A DNA stretch of 64,000 nt, taken from positions 45,748,925-45,812,924 of the forward strand of contig JAYGXS010000005.1 of the NCBI GenBank assembly GCA_036362985.1, given 5' to 3'. Below, one piece after another: positions 34,019-45,436 of the stretch. A program made the translations under genes and the position numbers. This stretch comes from Ligula intestinalis (taxonomy: Eukaryota; Platyhelminthes; Cestoda; Diphyllobothriidea; Diphyllobothriidae). Positions within the stretch are counted from its first letter, which is position 1; each line of letters starts with the position of its first letter. The notes under the pieces are model-generated. The model had not been told where the DNA came from. It made no database searches and saw nothing but the letters and a program-made list of their open reading frames with translations.

Positions 34019-34406
34019 GTCCTACTTCGTCTCGTCGTGACTAGCTCGCGCCGAAGTGAACCCTCCTGAAGGCCCACAGGCGTTGATCGCGACGTCTGGG
34101 AACAGCATATCACAGTTGCCGTGAAGCTGCTTTCTGGCCCGCCGACGAAAAGCAAGCCTGCACGCGTGCACGTTCTTTCTCTGCCTACAGGCCTGTCTGC
34201 TGTCCAACCGTGACTTAGGACCCGGCTGGCCTCCTGGCTGGTCGTGTGCTCCCAAGTCAAACTTCTTTCTGCTTATTCTTCGTTCCTCTGTAAACACAAT
34301 AAACAATTCCTACTATTCTGGCCTCCACCGACTTCTTCTCTCCTAAGGAACCATTGTTTGGAAGATCGCAGTTGCTAGGGTTAAACTCGCTTAACTCCCT
34401 GCGATA
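34019..34406 (+). repeat. LTR-like unit, no exact target duplication
   Basis: It contains 'gtcgtgactagctcgcg', 'aacacaataaacaattcc', 'ctattctggcctccaccgac' and the end 'cttaactccctgcgata' (34406). The 5' boundary is uncertain. Confidence 0.55.
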
Positions 34407-34659
34407 TTCTTTTGCCATACGGAACGGGGCCTGGCGGTCGCAACGGCAAGGGGTTTGCCTATAAACTTAACCCACTACGATCAATCTTGTATAAGGACTG
34501 AAAACAGGGAGGATTTGCACGGAATCAGCGTTTGCTATATATCGGAAAACATTTATGCTACTTCATATTGCCGAACACAGCCTCTTGTTTTGTGCATTGT
34601 GCTATATAAGACCAAGGACCTAGCATTACACCCCGAATTATCGGCTAGTAATAGGACAT

Positions 34660-35220
34660 AGAGAAAAAGACAGATTGCGAATCTGCATTATGAGGCAGGG
34701 TTTCGTGAAAAATAAAAAGAAGGGCTTATACAGTGTGTCAAACTCTGGCTGAGAACTACATTTGACTTTTGATAAGAGGTGGCGAAGCAGGTTAAAAAGC
34801 GACGTCTTGGCGCTGTACGACTGCTGCTTTTTTCTGTCTTTTCTCGAGTTTGAAGGAAGTCTGGAACAGAATTGCATGTGCAGTCTTCCGTTTACCTCGC
34901 AGGTAACGATCGTTGTGGCTGAATCGCAATCGTGCACGCACACGCTCGTGCAAGCACGCGCTCGTGCACGCACGCGCTAATCTGCAGGTTTTCGGTGGCA
35001 GTTGTGACGCACACACGCCTACAAATCACACTTTAAAAATGCCTCAACATGATGTCATCCCGATTCTCATTGGCTCTCTTAGATAGCGAATTACTTGCTT
35101 AAAATGTAATGTCAGGAAGGACGCCAATTGTTTGCGCTACAGCCGAAACCGCAGGTTGCACCATTTTCGGTGGACATTCTATTCGCGTGTGTAGGTTTGG
35201 ACATGACAGTTCCTCCATCG
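34660..35220 (+). repeat. Repeat family F, copy 1
   Basis: Landmarks are 'aatctgcattatgaggcagg', 'cagaattgcatgtgcag', 'gatgtcatcccgattctcat' and 'gccgaaaccgcaggttgc'. Related copies are at 43905-44340, 44395-44640, 49400-49720 and 55070-56270. The long minus-strand frame 35112-35633 overlaps this repeat and is not considered a gene. Confidence 0.6.
34928..34978 (+). repeat. CACG/CGTG-rich simple repeat
   Basis: Alternating 'gcacgcacacgctcgtgcaa' type units form several short palindromes within the family F copy. Confidence 0.5.
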
Positions 35221-35369
35221 ACTTCGACGATTGGCACCACGCGCTCCAACAAGCCGCAGCAAACGCTGAAGCAAGCCGCAAAAGACACTGAGACGACCTG
35301 GGCAAGCAACACGAAAGCGACAGCAAACGGGATCAATGCAGAGAACTGGCACGAATAAAAACAGGAGTG

Positions 35370-35965
35370 TAGGCAGACTCGCGTAGTATCTACCCCCTCG
35401 CTCGCCACTCCCACCTCCGTTTCCGGTGTAAAGACAAAGTCAATAAGACCGGGGATGAAGGAGGTTGTAGATGGCTGGCGCGATAAACACTCAGCACGTG
35501 CACACTTGACACAGCCATCTCGGTAGGTATTCTCCCGACTGCGCGGGAGCGCCATAAAGGCCACATTAAGAAAGAGCCATTGCAGCCTGACTCTCAGTCC
35601 CCCCTCTCCTCCCGTACGCTCACACAGACACACGCGTACAGAAGGAGCAGCTACGTGGGGGCCCGAGTTTTCACGTCAGTTAGCAGACCCTCTAAGCTAC
35701 GGCTTTTAGCGCACTTTGATAGATTCAGACGCATTCAGATTTTTTTATAGTGAGGGAAGAAACGCGCCGAGGTCGACCTCTATCTCTCCCCCACCGCAAA
35801 GTGACCACCTAGTTTTTCGGGTACCCGCAGTGGGGCCTGAAACCCAGTGGGAGCGCGAGCGCAGTCACCAACAGGGAATCAGAAGTGAGAGAAAGTGCCA
35901 GCGTCTTCCAGGCCGCAGGGACCGTGGTTGGCTGAGGACTGGCGTTGCTTGTGCATACAGACCAT
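35370..35965 (+). repeat. Repeat family E, copy 1
   Basis: 'gaaacccagtgggagcgc', 'gaccgtggttggctga' and the 'ggctggcgcg' block recur at 59330-59690. The family is GC-rich and no protein was recognised. Confidence 0.45.
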
Positions 35966-36147
35966 TGGATTTCAGAAGGGTGAGAGCAGCCCTGCATGAA
36001 GCCTGGGCCAACACCCTCCTGAGAGGGGTAACCAGTCAGTCAACGACTGAAAGGCACTACCCATGCTCCGTTGCCTGTCGGCGTCCGTGGGCGAGGCTGA
36101 AAGGAGAGCAAGAGACAACTGGTGAACTTTGCAATTATGGACGTGCA

Positions 36148-36310
36148 GAAGAAGAAAAAGTAAAAGAAGAAGAGGAGGAGGAGGAAGATGAAGTAGAAGA
36201 AGAAGAGGAAGAAGGAGGAGGAGGAGGAGGAGGGGAAAAAACGAAGGGAAAAAATAGAAAAAGGGATAGTAAGAAGAGGAAAGTGAAAGAGGAAGATAGG
36301 GAGAGGTGAG
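36148..36310 (+). repeat. Purine-rich GAA/GAG/GGA tract
   Basis: About 160 bases are almost all purine on the plus strand. This creates a spurious Glu/Gly/Lys-rich end to the 197-codon frame at 35716-36309 and Ser/Phe/Leu-rich frames on the minus strand. Confidence 0.7.
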
Positions 36311-37049
36311 GGGGGGAACGCAGACAGGCCCAGGGAGAGGGGAGGAAATGAAGTATAGAAAAGAACAATGAGAGCAAAAGCTCAGCTTACCTTGCAGAAG
36401 GGAATCTTCAGTAACTACTGAGGCTGACGTTTGTGCTAAAGACAGAACTGTAGGCGCCGCTATTATGAGTGTGAGTGCGGTAATGGGGCGAGTAATATAA
36501 CTACAGTATAATAGAAGTGCGACGAAGAGAAGCAATCGAATAGTCAGTAAGCCTAGTGTCAATTGGACTGATGCGGCCTACGTAAAGAAGTGTGAAGTTG
36601 CTAATCTTTTCAGTGCGCATGCACTCTAAGGGCGCTTCAGTACAATTCAGTAAGGTGGCGTTACCCCTCGAACGAGAGTACCATGAGTCACTATCTCGTA
36701 AACCCATGGCACGAGCTAGCGATGCAACTGCATTAAATCGATTATGTGATTTTCTATGCCATCGTATGAGAGGCGAGCCGTCGGGGACGTCCGACAGCGT
36801 GCTTATTCGCGTGGGATGTGGTAGCAAGCGGCTGCACTTAACGCGAGTATGCCAGTGCTAAATTGACGGCGCAGTTGAGTACGGAAAGAAGTAGAGTACT
36901 TCAGGAAGGGACAGGGTACCCCATACGGTTATTGCCAGGAGTCCGAAACTAAGTTGGGTGATGACATGCATGTCCTGTGAGGAGCGATACTGCCACTAAA
37001 CCAAGCTAATTAATTCAAGACTGGAGCTATTATGGGTTAGTAAAAGGCA
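36311..37049. other. Unassigned stretch
   Basis: No coding frame or recognised repeat was found. The 3' end of the RTE LINE probably lies near its right border. Confidence 0.35.
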
Positions 37050-37149
37050 AGACAATATTTGACAAATTCAGCAAGAACGGCCTCCACTTACCTGAGGGAG
37101 GAGGCCCTCACCCGGGTTCCCGACAAACTTGACGACGCAATCGTGAAGC

Positions 37150-37291
37150 GAGATGACTTGTGAGTGGGGCTGAGGCTGGTGTTGGGGATGTGTGAGGTGC
37201 TGGGTGTGCCGAAATCACGGTCAGTACCGCTATCGTGAATGCGCACGTGACCTAGTAGGCCCATGCGATGACCGAATGATCGGGGACAGTG
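37150..37291 (-). pseudogene. LINE zinc finger 3 beyond the insertion
   Basis: On the minus strand the reading is HCPRSFGHRMGLLGHVRIHD followed by a Ser/Thr/Pro-rich stretch. It supplies the second Cys and both His residues of a C2H2 finger begun at 37730. Confidence 0.75.
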
Positions 37292-37719
37292 TATCGCAGG
37301 GGGTTAAGTGAGTCTAACCGTGCAACTGCGACGTTCAGACCATGGTTACTTAGTACTGAGGAGAGAAAAGTCTTTAAAGGCCAGAGTAGATGGAAGAGTT
37401 TATTGTGTACGCAACGGAAGAGGAGAATAGATTGACTTGGGAGAGATACGTCCGATCAGTAGGTTGACCGGGCCCAAGTGAGGTCTTAGAGTAGTCGGGC
37501 CAGAAGACAGAGAGAGGGAGATCTTTCATTGGCTAGGTCGGCCTGGAGATTAAGGGCAGAACGGCAACTTGCATCGGGCACGCGTGCAAGCTCCTCATTC
37601 GTCGCCTCATCGATGCGAAAACTATGATTGGCTGATCGAGACGTGGAGAAAGCACATCGGTGAGCGTTTGGGAAAGTGCACTTCGACGCGAGCTAGTCAG
37701 CCAGGCACGACCCGCTACA
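37292..37719 (-). repeat. LTR-like unit inside the LINE zinc-finger tail, target duplication AGTG
   Basis: In sense it starts TGTAGCGGGTCGTGCCTGG and ends TTAACCCCCTGCGATA. AGTG flanks it at 37288-37291 and 37720-37723. It is nearly collinear with 62380-62813. Removing the unit and one AGTG joins the LINE codons for LHCQ to HCPRSFGHRMGLL, giving an unbroken third zinc finger. Confidence 0.8.
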
Positions 37720-38232
37720 AGTGTTGGCAGTGAAGGCGGTGCTCATGTCTGTGTGTTGGTGCTCCAGGCACTAGTTCACCAGTCTCTGTGCGATGGATTC
37801 GCAAGTGACTGACAAGGACGATGCATGAGGTGAGTGTGCGATCGCAGTGAGGGCATATCAGGCCCTCAGAGCTGGTGGGGGGTTCAGGTGTGGAAATGCG
37901 ATTTGTGGCGGGCGGTGATGCGTAGGAAGGGGTGGAGGAAGTTGCGGGCGGGCTGGAGTCGGTGGATGAGGGCAACAAGGCATCTCTCCCGTCGGCGATT
38001 GCCGTCGAGGTGGAGGGTGGAGTAGGGTCTGGTGGAGTGTTTGGTGCAGTAGACGTGGATGCTGTCGGAGGAGGGTTGCATGGCTTCCGAAGGTGACCGA
38101 CCAAGCCAATGCGTGCACGGAAGGTGCGTTGACAGCGAGGACACGTTGGGAGGAGTTGGGTGGTGACAGCGTGCGTCCGTGTGTTGTGAGACTTGCGTGC
38201 CGCCCGTTTTGCCTTGGCGGCAGCGATCCGAC
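37715..38232 (-). pseudogene. LINE C-terminal tail with two C2H2 zinc fingers
   Basis: Finger 1 is CPRCQRTFRARIGLVGHLRK followed by PC; its last His is replaced by Cys, giving a possible C2HC finger. A linker of about 65 residues rich in Pro, Ser and Thr follows. Finger 2 is CPHCDRTLTSCIVLVSHLRI followed by H, and then the RTETGELVPGAPTH linker. The fingers are probably nucleic-acid binding. The frame is separated from the polymerase part by a single TAA at about 38240. Confidence 0.8.
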
Positions 38233-38302
38233 TGACTTCTTAGATTGCGGTGCCCGTTTTGACCGCTCTGCGCCACGCGGTTCGGTCCAGGGCAAGCTCC
38301 TC

Positions 38303-38833
38303 TCAATTCAACGTGTTGATTTTGAGATGCTTAAAGGAGTTCGTCAGAGTTTCCTTGTAGCGCCTCTTCTGTCCTCCTTTACGACAAGTGCCTACAGCGA
38401 CATCACCATAGAACAGTCGCTTGGGTAACCGTTCATCGTTCATACGTATCACGTGACCGCTCCAGCGCAGTTGTATCTGCCTAAGCATGGCCTGGATGCT
38501 GAAAACTCCCGTTCTCTCCAGGATTTCTGTGCCCGGAATCCTCTCCTGCCATTTCACCTTCAATATGCGACGTAGGCAACTGATATGAAAGTGGTTCAGT
38601 TTACGCGCTTGGCTAGCATAGACAGTCCAATTCTCCGCTCCGTACAAGAGTTTTGACAGCACAACAACCTTGTACATCTTAAATTGCATTGACAGTTGAA
38701 GACCATGACGATTCCATACGGAGGCTTGGAGCCGACCGAAGGCTTGGCTTGCTTTGGATATTCTGCGGGCAACCTTGTCATCTATTTTAGTGTTGCGGGA
38801 AAGCGTACTGCCGAGGTAAGTGAAGTTGTCCAC
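38303..38833 (-). pseudogene. LINE reverse-transcriptase C-terminal domain
   Basis: It contains [50 protein letters not shown] and [20 protein letters not shown], the standard region after the polymerase core in RTE elements. A TGA at about 38865 (from an ancestral CGA, a CpG transition) and a TGA at 38303 are the only breaks. Confidence 0.85.
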
Positions 38834-38863
38834 GTTCTGCAGTTCGGCTCCGTTGACGTTGAT

Positions 38864-39600
38864 TCATGCGGGGTTGGGGCCAGCACCTGGCGGCGGTTGA
38901 TGCATAACCACCGTCTTTTCCATATTGATGGTGAGGCCAATGTTGGCGCAACCTGCTGCAAAGAGGTCCATGTTACTTTGCATATCCGCTTCGGTGGTGG
39001 TGTTGAGAGCGCAATCGTCCGCAAAGAGCAGATCATGGACTGTGGTTGTGGAGACGCGCGTAGGGGCCTGCATCCAAAAAATGTTGAGGAGGTTTCCGTC
39101 CATTCTGTAGTTGATGGGGATTCCGGGACGCTCGTCACGGTAGGCGTCCATCAGAATGGTAGAGAACATGAGACTGAAGAGGGTGGGTGCAAGGACACAG
39201 CCCTGCTTCACTCCATTCGTCACTGCAAAGGCCTCAGATAGCGTTCCGTAGTCCATGACGCGCGCCACCATCCCATCATGGAGTTGTTGAACCATGTGGG
39301 TAAAGTGTTCCGGACAGCCAAACTTCTGCATGACCTTCCAAAGTCCGGGCCGGTTCACCGTGTCGAAGGCTTTTGTGAGATCTACGAACGTAGTGTAGAG
39401 GTGGGTCCGCATCTCTTGACATTTTTTCTGCAGCTGACGCGCGGCAAATATCACGTCAGTGATGCCGCGGTGACGTCGAAAACCACACTGACTTTCAGGC
39501 AGAAGCCCTTGTTCAAGGTGTCCGTTCAGACGATTGAGGAAAATGCGTGCGAATATTTTACTGGCAATATTCAGCAGTGAGATGCCGCGGTGGTTGTCGC
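38864..39600 (-). pseudogene. LINE reverse-transcriptase core
   Basis: It has motif A FVDLTKAFDTVNR (catalytic Asp), motif B NGVKQGCVLAPTLFS and motif C LLFADDCAL (catalytic Asp pair), then LTINMEKTVVMHQP. The catalytic residues are intact, though the protein is broken upstream and downstream. The frame opens at about 39600 with NRQVCDNHRGISLL. Confidence 0.9.
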
Positions 39601-39611
39601 AGACTTGACGA

Positions 39612-40592
39612 TTACCCTTTTGCTTGTAAAGGTGAACAATTTTGGCGTCTTTGAAATTCTGAGTAACTTGTCCCTGTCGTCACATCTCTTGGAACAGGGT
39701 GGTAAGGTGAGCTATGAGTTGGTTGACCGCCATATTTATAAATCTCCGCCGGGATCCCGTCGGACCCGGGTGCCTTCCCACTGGACAGCTGCTGCACAGC
39801 CTTGATGGTCTCCTCAGGGGTGGGTGGGAGGTCGAGGTCAGCATTAATTTCGACTTGCGGCAACCGGTCAATGGCAGCCTCAGAGGTGGTAGAGGGCCGG
39901 TTGAGTATACTTTGGAAGTGCTCAGCCCAGCGGCTCAGAAGTTGGGTCTTCTCAGTGATGAGGGTGGTAACGTCCGCGCTGAGAAGCGGGGCTGTGCCTC
40001 TCACTACGGGGCCGTAAACTGCTTTGAGCGCAGTGAAGAAGTTCTTCCATTCATTGCGATCCACATAGCCTTGGATTTCCTCACCCTTACGAGCCATCCA
40101 AGCGTCCTGCAGTTTCCACAGCCGCTGCTGTACAAGACGGAGACTTTGGTAGTAGGCTGCCTTCGTGGCGTCGGTAGGACGAACGACATATTCTTTGCGG
40201 AGGCGATTCTTCTCAGAGATGAGAGTACTGATGGCTGCACCGTTTTCGTCGAACCAGTCTTGGTGTGTGCGGGGCGCGGACTCAAGGATGCGTTTGGCAA
40301 TGGATTGAACAGCGTCCCGTAGTTGACACCATTGAGTCTCCACGGCGGTGTTCTCTTCTGCGATTGGGAGGTTATCGAGCTGGTGGGTCAAATCATTGCT
40401 GAAACGCAAACGGTTGGCAGGCAAGTTTAACAGATCAGTATTCAACTTACCTGGGGGTCGCTTACCTTGAGGTCTCCTGCGTGGTTGAAGACGGATCCGC
40501 ATCTTGGAGATGATTAGACGATGATCAGTATCACCATCGGCACTCGGCATTGCCTTTGTCACCAACACCTCCGGCTGGTCGTGTCGCCGCAC
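39612..40592 (-). pseudogene. LINE endonuclease C-terminus, linker and start of reverse transcriptase
   Basis: It begins near the end of the nuclease (DTDHRLIISKMRIRLQPRRR, with the catalytic-type DH). It continues through a basic linker to LPPTPEETIKAVQQLSSGKA and PGSDGIPAEIYKYGG, the fingers motif of the polymerase. A frameshift near 39680 diverts the rest of the frame. Confidence 0.85.
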
Positions 40593-40703
40593 GAGGACAT
40601 AATCCAGAAGATGTCACTGACGAGACCTGGGGTGCATCCAGGTCGCTTTTTGCTGCAGCGGTTGGCTGAAGTAGGTGTTGGTCAGTATAAGACGGTGCAC
40701 CGC

Positions 40704-41462
40704 TCACGTGCGACGAAGGAGTAGGCCATTGTTGTTGAGTCCTCGGAGGCCGTGGGGTCCGAGCACTCCTCTCGAGGCGGCGTGGTCTGTGCTGACGCCG
40801 GCATTGAAGTCACCAAGGACTATCAACTTGTCCGCCTTCGGGACAGAGGCCAGGAGGGCGTGCAGATCCACGTAGAACTTGTTCTTTGTCTCATCAGAGC
40901 TGGTCATAGGAGGAACGTAGACACTAACGATGGTGGCAAGTTTGCCACCCCAGAGAGGCAGGCGGAGGCTCATCAGGCGTTCGTTTATGCCTTGTAGCGT
41001 ACAGGGTAGTCGTCCCACAATGTCCTTCCTGATGGCAAAGGCGACGCCGGCTTCGTGTCGCTCTGCCGTCGGACGGCCCACATAAAAGAAGGTGTAGCTG
41101 GCAACCACCTCTTCTATGGAACCTTCGCTGAAGAAGCGGGTTTCACTGAGTGCGGCAATGTCCACCTTGAAGTGCGCCAGTTCCCGGGCGATTAGCGCTG
41201 TTCTCCGTTCCGGTCGGATGCTCCTCGGGTTATCTAAAAGGGAACGAACATTCCAAGCGCCGAAGATGATAGGATTTACCTGTGCTCCCTGAGCTGTCGC
41301 CCTGTGAGCTCTGGGAGCTGTCCTGCGGGAAGGAAACGGGTAAGTGGGAGGGTGGGGAAGAAAGAAGTCTTGATTTGCGTTTGTAGTGTTTCGACCGCGT
41401 GTATGCAGTCTGACAGCCACGGTCAGCTGGCAGATGTCGTGACCCAGCGTGTTTGGAACCAT
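40704..41462 (-). pseudogene. LINE apurinic-type endonuclease domain
   Basis: It has [15 protein letters not shown] (start of the fold), [11 protein letters not shown] (metal-binding Glu), [20 protein letters not shown] and [10 protein letters not shown] (GDFN, catalytic Asp/Asn). This domain nicks target DNA for target-primed reverse transcription. The frame closes early, at a TGA near 40704. Confidence 0.88.
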
Positions 41463-41500
41463 CTTTTATAGGACCATCAACCCTCTTGCGAGGGGCGGCA

Positions 41501-42470
41501 GCGCTACTCCTAAATAGGACTGCCTGTCACAAGTAACTGCTGCCGGACAACACCATGGGCCACGATTGATTTGGTGTCGAAGGGCCACTTGGCTACGAGC
41601 CGCCTACAACTTTGCTGTCGCACCACCATAGGACCTTCTGACCGTGGGGGGAAGGTATTTGGGGAGTAGGGGGAGGGAGCAGCAGTACCTGTTCTAGAAG
41701 CAGTAGCGTTGAAGGTGACAGTCTCTCCATTTATGCTTCTACGCATTCTAGTGCTGTGACATCTGATTGCTGTTAAAGTAACTGCTTCGGGTAGTATCGT
41801 CACTGATGTTACTAAGGAGGCAAGCTCTGCTGCGACTAAGAATGCTAATCACGACGGTGGAATGACTACATGAGTAGACATCATTACGATGAAGGTGACT
41901 AAAAGTAACGAAACGGAATAGTAAAGGTATGACAGTAGAGACAACATGGGAGAAATAGCAGGTAGAGTAACAGATAGCAAATATCAATTGGACAAAAATA
42001 GTAAGGTAAAATAGATGTGGAATCAGGCATACATAAGCATAAAGAGCAAGGGATGCAATGTTAAGACTATCGGATATCGAGTAGATTACGCAGATACAGC
42101 AACGTTACGAGAGTACTGAAATGCGTAAGCTAGTGAGGTAAGCACTGATCGCGAAAGGTTGTAATAATGGTAGTAACGATAAAGCAACTAGAGATAGCAA
42201 GTTTAGCAAGTGGGTAATGAAGAGTAAGGGAAAATAAACGATAAAATACAAACAGACAACTGTACGGTATAAAGAAAGAAGCTTCCTTCCACCAGCTACG
42301 TCTACTAGGGTACTTACCGCTGCAACCCGGGGGCATACCGGGCGTGGAGACACACACACCGGAGACCCTCACTTGGTCTAGCCCGCTGATCGAGGCGAGG
42401 AGCCGGGGGGTGGCCGCCAGGCAAAGCCTAGCTCCGGGGAGCCACAAGTGAGAGTTGGATGCCAGCTAAG
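41501..42470 (-). other. 5' flank of the LINE and low-complexity A/G-rich repeat
   Basis: Purine-rich sequence with 'gtaacgataaagcaacta' type units fills 41800-42280. 'ctagcccgctgatcgaggcg' at 42380-42400 belongs to a GC-rich block linked to the SINE that follows. No gene was recognised. Confidence 0.35.
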
Positions 42471-42612
42471 GACGCTAGGCGTAAAAAGTAGACAGGAAAG
42501 GCCATTCCTGGCTCCTAAGCCGTCATCAGCTTGCCCTACCCGAGATTTGAACCTCGGACCTTCGGTCATTGCGTTAGAGACGCTGCCTCTGGTCCACGGG
42601 TCCCCGGGTTTG
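42471..42612 (-). repeat. tRNA-derived SINE, reverse
   Basis: On the minus strand the head reads 'cccgtggaccagaggcagcg' and then B box 'gaggttcaaatctcggg' (42539-42555). The common body 'gatgacggcttaggagcc' and 'aatggcctttcctgtctac' follows. Confidence 0.7.
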
Positions 42613-42889
42613 GACATACACACACAGTAAAGTCATGTATGCATAAATTAGCAGCAGGGTCTTATGATGGGCCTTTCGAGAGAAAAAGTAAACAATTTCA
42701 GTTAGAGCTAAAAAAGGCTAATCCTTTCACATCGCGCAAAAAATCATTTTAGGTGTGTCATCCTTATTCGGACCGGCATTCTTAGTATCGGCGGCTTGAT
42801 GAGTACCTATTCCTTGTCCAAAAATCACTTTATATGATTTCTTTTGGTGGATCCTAGTGCGCATGCTGTTTAACTGCGCGTACACATGC

Positions 42890-43385
42890 ACAAAAATAAG
42901 CAGTACGGTGAAAAGAGGTTTGTTCTTTCGCTGTGTTCATAAGAAAACCTAATTGATATGGGCAGGGATAAAATAAGGAGAATAAAGACTAAAATGATAA
43001 CGAAGAGTAAAATAAAATGAGTAAAGGATGAATGAGAAGCAGTGCTGCTAATAAGGATAATTTTTTGAAAAGTGCATGTCATGGCGATTAAGAGAGCGAT
43101 GCACATTACGTTTATGTTGTGAATAATGAGCTTAGTGGTTGTGATGACGGTACCGATAATACTGATCAGTCAAAAAGCGGACTGGCCAGTAAATACTGGG
43201 GGAGAAGGGGACAAGACACCAGTAATTGAAACGAACAATTTTCCTGATGCTTGGAACCTACCATTACTGTCGGAAAAGGTTGACGTGAAAAAGAACACGG
43301 TCGAGGCACAACCAACGGAGTCTCAATCATGATGTCAGTGTTCCTGAAACAATCTTTTGTGTAACCACTTCTATCTATTACTTTC
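42890..43385 (+). repeat. Repeat family B, copy 1
   Basis: It contains 'gaatgagaagcagtg', 'ctgctaataaggata', 'gagcttagtggttgtgatg' and 'gacaagacaccagtaattga', then 'ggaaaaggttgacgtg'. The same order is found at 57885-58640 and 60965-61700. No protein was recognised. Confidence 0.6.
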
Positions 43386-43904
43386 TAAGTTAGGGATAGG
43401 AATGACAACCGCGGATGTAATAAACGACTTTACGCATTTTGGTTAAAGTATTTTAATAGATGCTTATTACCCTTTTTAGTAAGACGGTACGCTCCCCTAG
43501 CCTAGCACGGGCCTTTTCGTTGCCTTTAAGATTTAAATTATGGACAATAACTTCTGCTTAGTTTAACCACAACAGTTTTCATGGGACAACAATGATCAAG
43601 GAATGCAGTTTAACCATGTATTAGGTAGCTAAAGCATAGTTTGACATTCAATAGTTTGGGGAAAATAGTGCTCATATTAGCTATAGAACGCTTCAAGTAA
43701 CCAGTGTTTTGTGGGGAGGTATCGCGAATAGAAATATTTCTCTCGAGTTAGTTAACGGTGCGCGTGTCGAAAAGTGATAGATTTTTGGAAGACCAAGTGA
43801 TGTGAACCAGGCAGTGAACCGCCATTTTTAACATTAAAACCTTGTGATGGTTAAGTAAAATGTGGTAAAGATGGGGATCAGCACGAGTTTGGAATGAAAA
43901 AGTT

Positions 43905-44340
43905 CTGAAGACACGTTCCGAATCTGTATTATGAGGTAGGGTTTGCGGAAACCAAGAATGGCGGTTAATGAATCGCGTGAAATCCTAGTTGAGAATTAAA
44001 TTTGACTGCTGATAACATATTGTGAAGCAGTTGGGGTAAGCTCATTTGGCAGTTAGCATTAAAAATATTGGAAGCCTTATGATTGTTTGCTTATTCCTGT
44101 CTTTTTGTTGATACGTAGCTTCACGCAAAGGGAATTTTAACTCCTGGCCCGAAAAATGGTCACCGGTTGATTCGCGTCCGTCTACGTCAAATAGTCTATC
44201 ATTGTGGATAAATCGCATTCGCGCGCGGGTTTTCGATGACAGATGCGAGCAGACGCGTCTAGAGATCACACTTTGAAATTGCGTTAACATTATGCAATTA
44301 CGATTCCCATTAGCTAATTTAGACAGCCAATTACTGGTTT
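43905..44340 (+). repeat. Repeat family F, copy 2
   Basis: It begins 'acacgttccgaatctgtatt' and 'atgaggtagggtttgcgg'. It includes 'gaattttaactcctggcccg' and ends in 'acgattcccattagctaa'. Confidence 0.65.
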
Positions 44341-44394
44341 GGAAAAGAAGAAGATCTAGTATGCTATCCTGGAATATCCACTAGAAATAGATGT

Positions 44395-44640
44395 AAAGGC
44401 GAGTTCTGAATCTGTATTATGAGGTAATGTTTACGGGGACCAAGGAAAGTGGTCAAGAAGCAAGTTCGACTTCTGCTAACATGTGGCAAGGCAGTTAAGG
44501 AAGCCACACCTAGACTTCTTTGACGGTAAGCATATATAATCTTGGGAGCTTTACGGCCGTCTACTTATTCCTTTCTTTATCAAGCTTGAAGAAAATCTCA
44601 AGATAAACTTTCCTGTGCAGTCCTACATGAAAGTTAATTT
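44395..44640 (+). repeat. Repeat family F, copy 3 (partial)
   Basis: A second start 'gttctgaatctgtattatga' follows copy 2 directly, in the same orientation, and continues through 'agacttctttgacggtaagc' before breaking off. Confidence 0.6.
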
Positions 44641-45436
44641 CGCTTCTGGTTCAAAAAATGTTAATTGCAAGCTTGCGCCTGGCTGTCTCGAGAACCAGAT
44701 GAAGGCGGGTTACCCGGGAAAGGAGGGTTACCCGTTAGCCAAGCTGCAGGCTACCTGGCGCGTCCACGGGTGGCGGATAGTGGCGCGGCCTTCAGTGAAG
44801 TTTAGCTGCGAAATAAGCAGGCTCCCGGGTCTGGCGAATAAGCAGTCGCGGACGCAGCAGCGACAGTGTTACCAGGGCGCGGTGGGCTGAGGTCTGGCGC
44901 ACCGACTGCCTTATAAAATACCGCAAGGCCCAATGACGACACTGTGACATGGCGAGCGTGAACCGCCATTAAATAGGTTTGCTTGCCACCAACACCACTG
45001 CCTTGTGGTTAGGTTCTTGAGCCAAAGTGCTAGAGGAGACAACCTCGAACAAAGAATCCGAGTGGCCGTTGGGGAACCGCCTGTATTCAAAATTCCCAAG
45101 AAACCTCATGAGTATGTCAACGTACGATTTTACGACCCATGTTACGGCGTCCGGGGGAACCGACGCGCTCCGCAACCCTTGTCCGGTGGTGCGGGCGAAT
45201 AATACGCAAGCTGGACTGCTCAACCAAAAAAGGCTCTTGGTATTGGATGCCGGAATGTGCGAACATTTCTGGAACCTAGTACTCAAAGTCCGACAGCACA
45301 CAGTCTCCATGAATAGCACGTGAATGTTTTTTGCTTGTCAGAAGTCCAACTCCCCGACTCAGGTGCCCGAGAAATCAAAATCCCGGGGGTCGATTCTCAT
45401 TTCACCTTGTATCAAAGCGGTCCGAGTGACTAATCC

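Larger units (their letters stand above)
37050..41500 (-). mobile_element. RTE-like LINE with C2H2 zinc-finger C-terminal tail (decayed)
   Basis: Read on the minus strand, the element runs through endonuclease (41290-40540), linker, reverse transcriptase (about 39870-38300) and a tail of C2H2 fingers (38232-37150). It is interrupted by an LTR-like unit at 37292-37719. The main frame is broken by point stops and at least one frameshift (about 39680), so it cannot move itself. The pieces are annotated separately. Outer ends are approximate because no target duplication or poly(A) tail was identified. Confidence 0.85.

Noticed and set aside
35112..35633. 173-codon minus-strand ORF
   Set aside because: It runs antisense through repeat families F and E. 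Other copies of these repeats do not keep the frame.
35716..36309. 197-codon plus-strand ORF with a Glu/Lys/Gly-rich end
   Set aside because: The last third is the purine-rich tract 36148-36310, which is open in any frame, and the first part overlaps repeat family E. No splice or family evidence.
35972..36562. 196-codon minus-strand ORF rich in Leu/Ser/Pro
   Set aside because: It is the antisense shadow of the purine-rich tract and has no domain.
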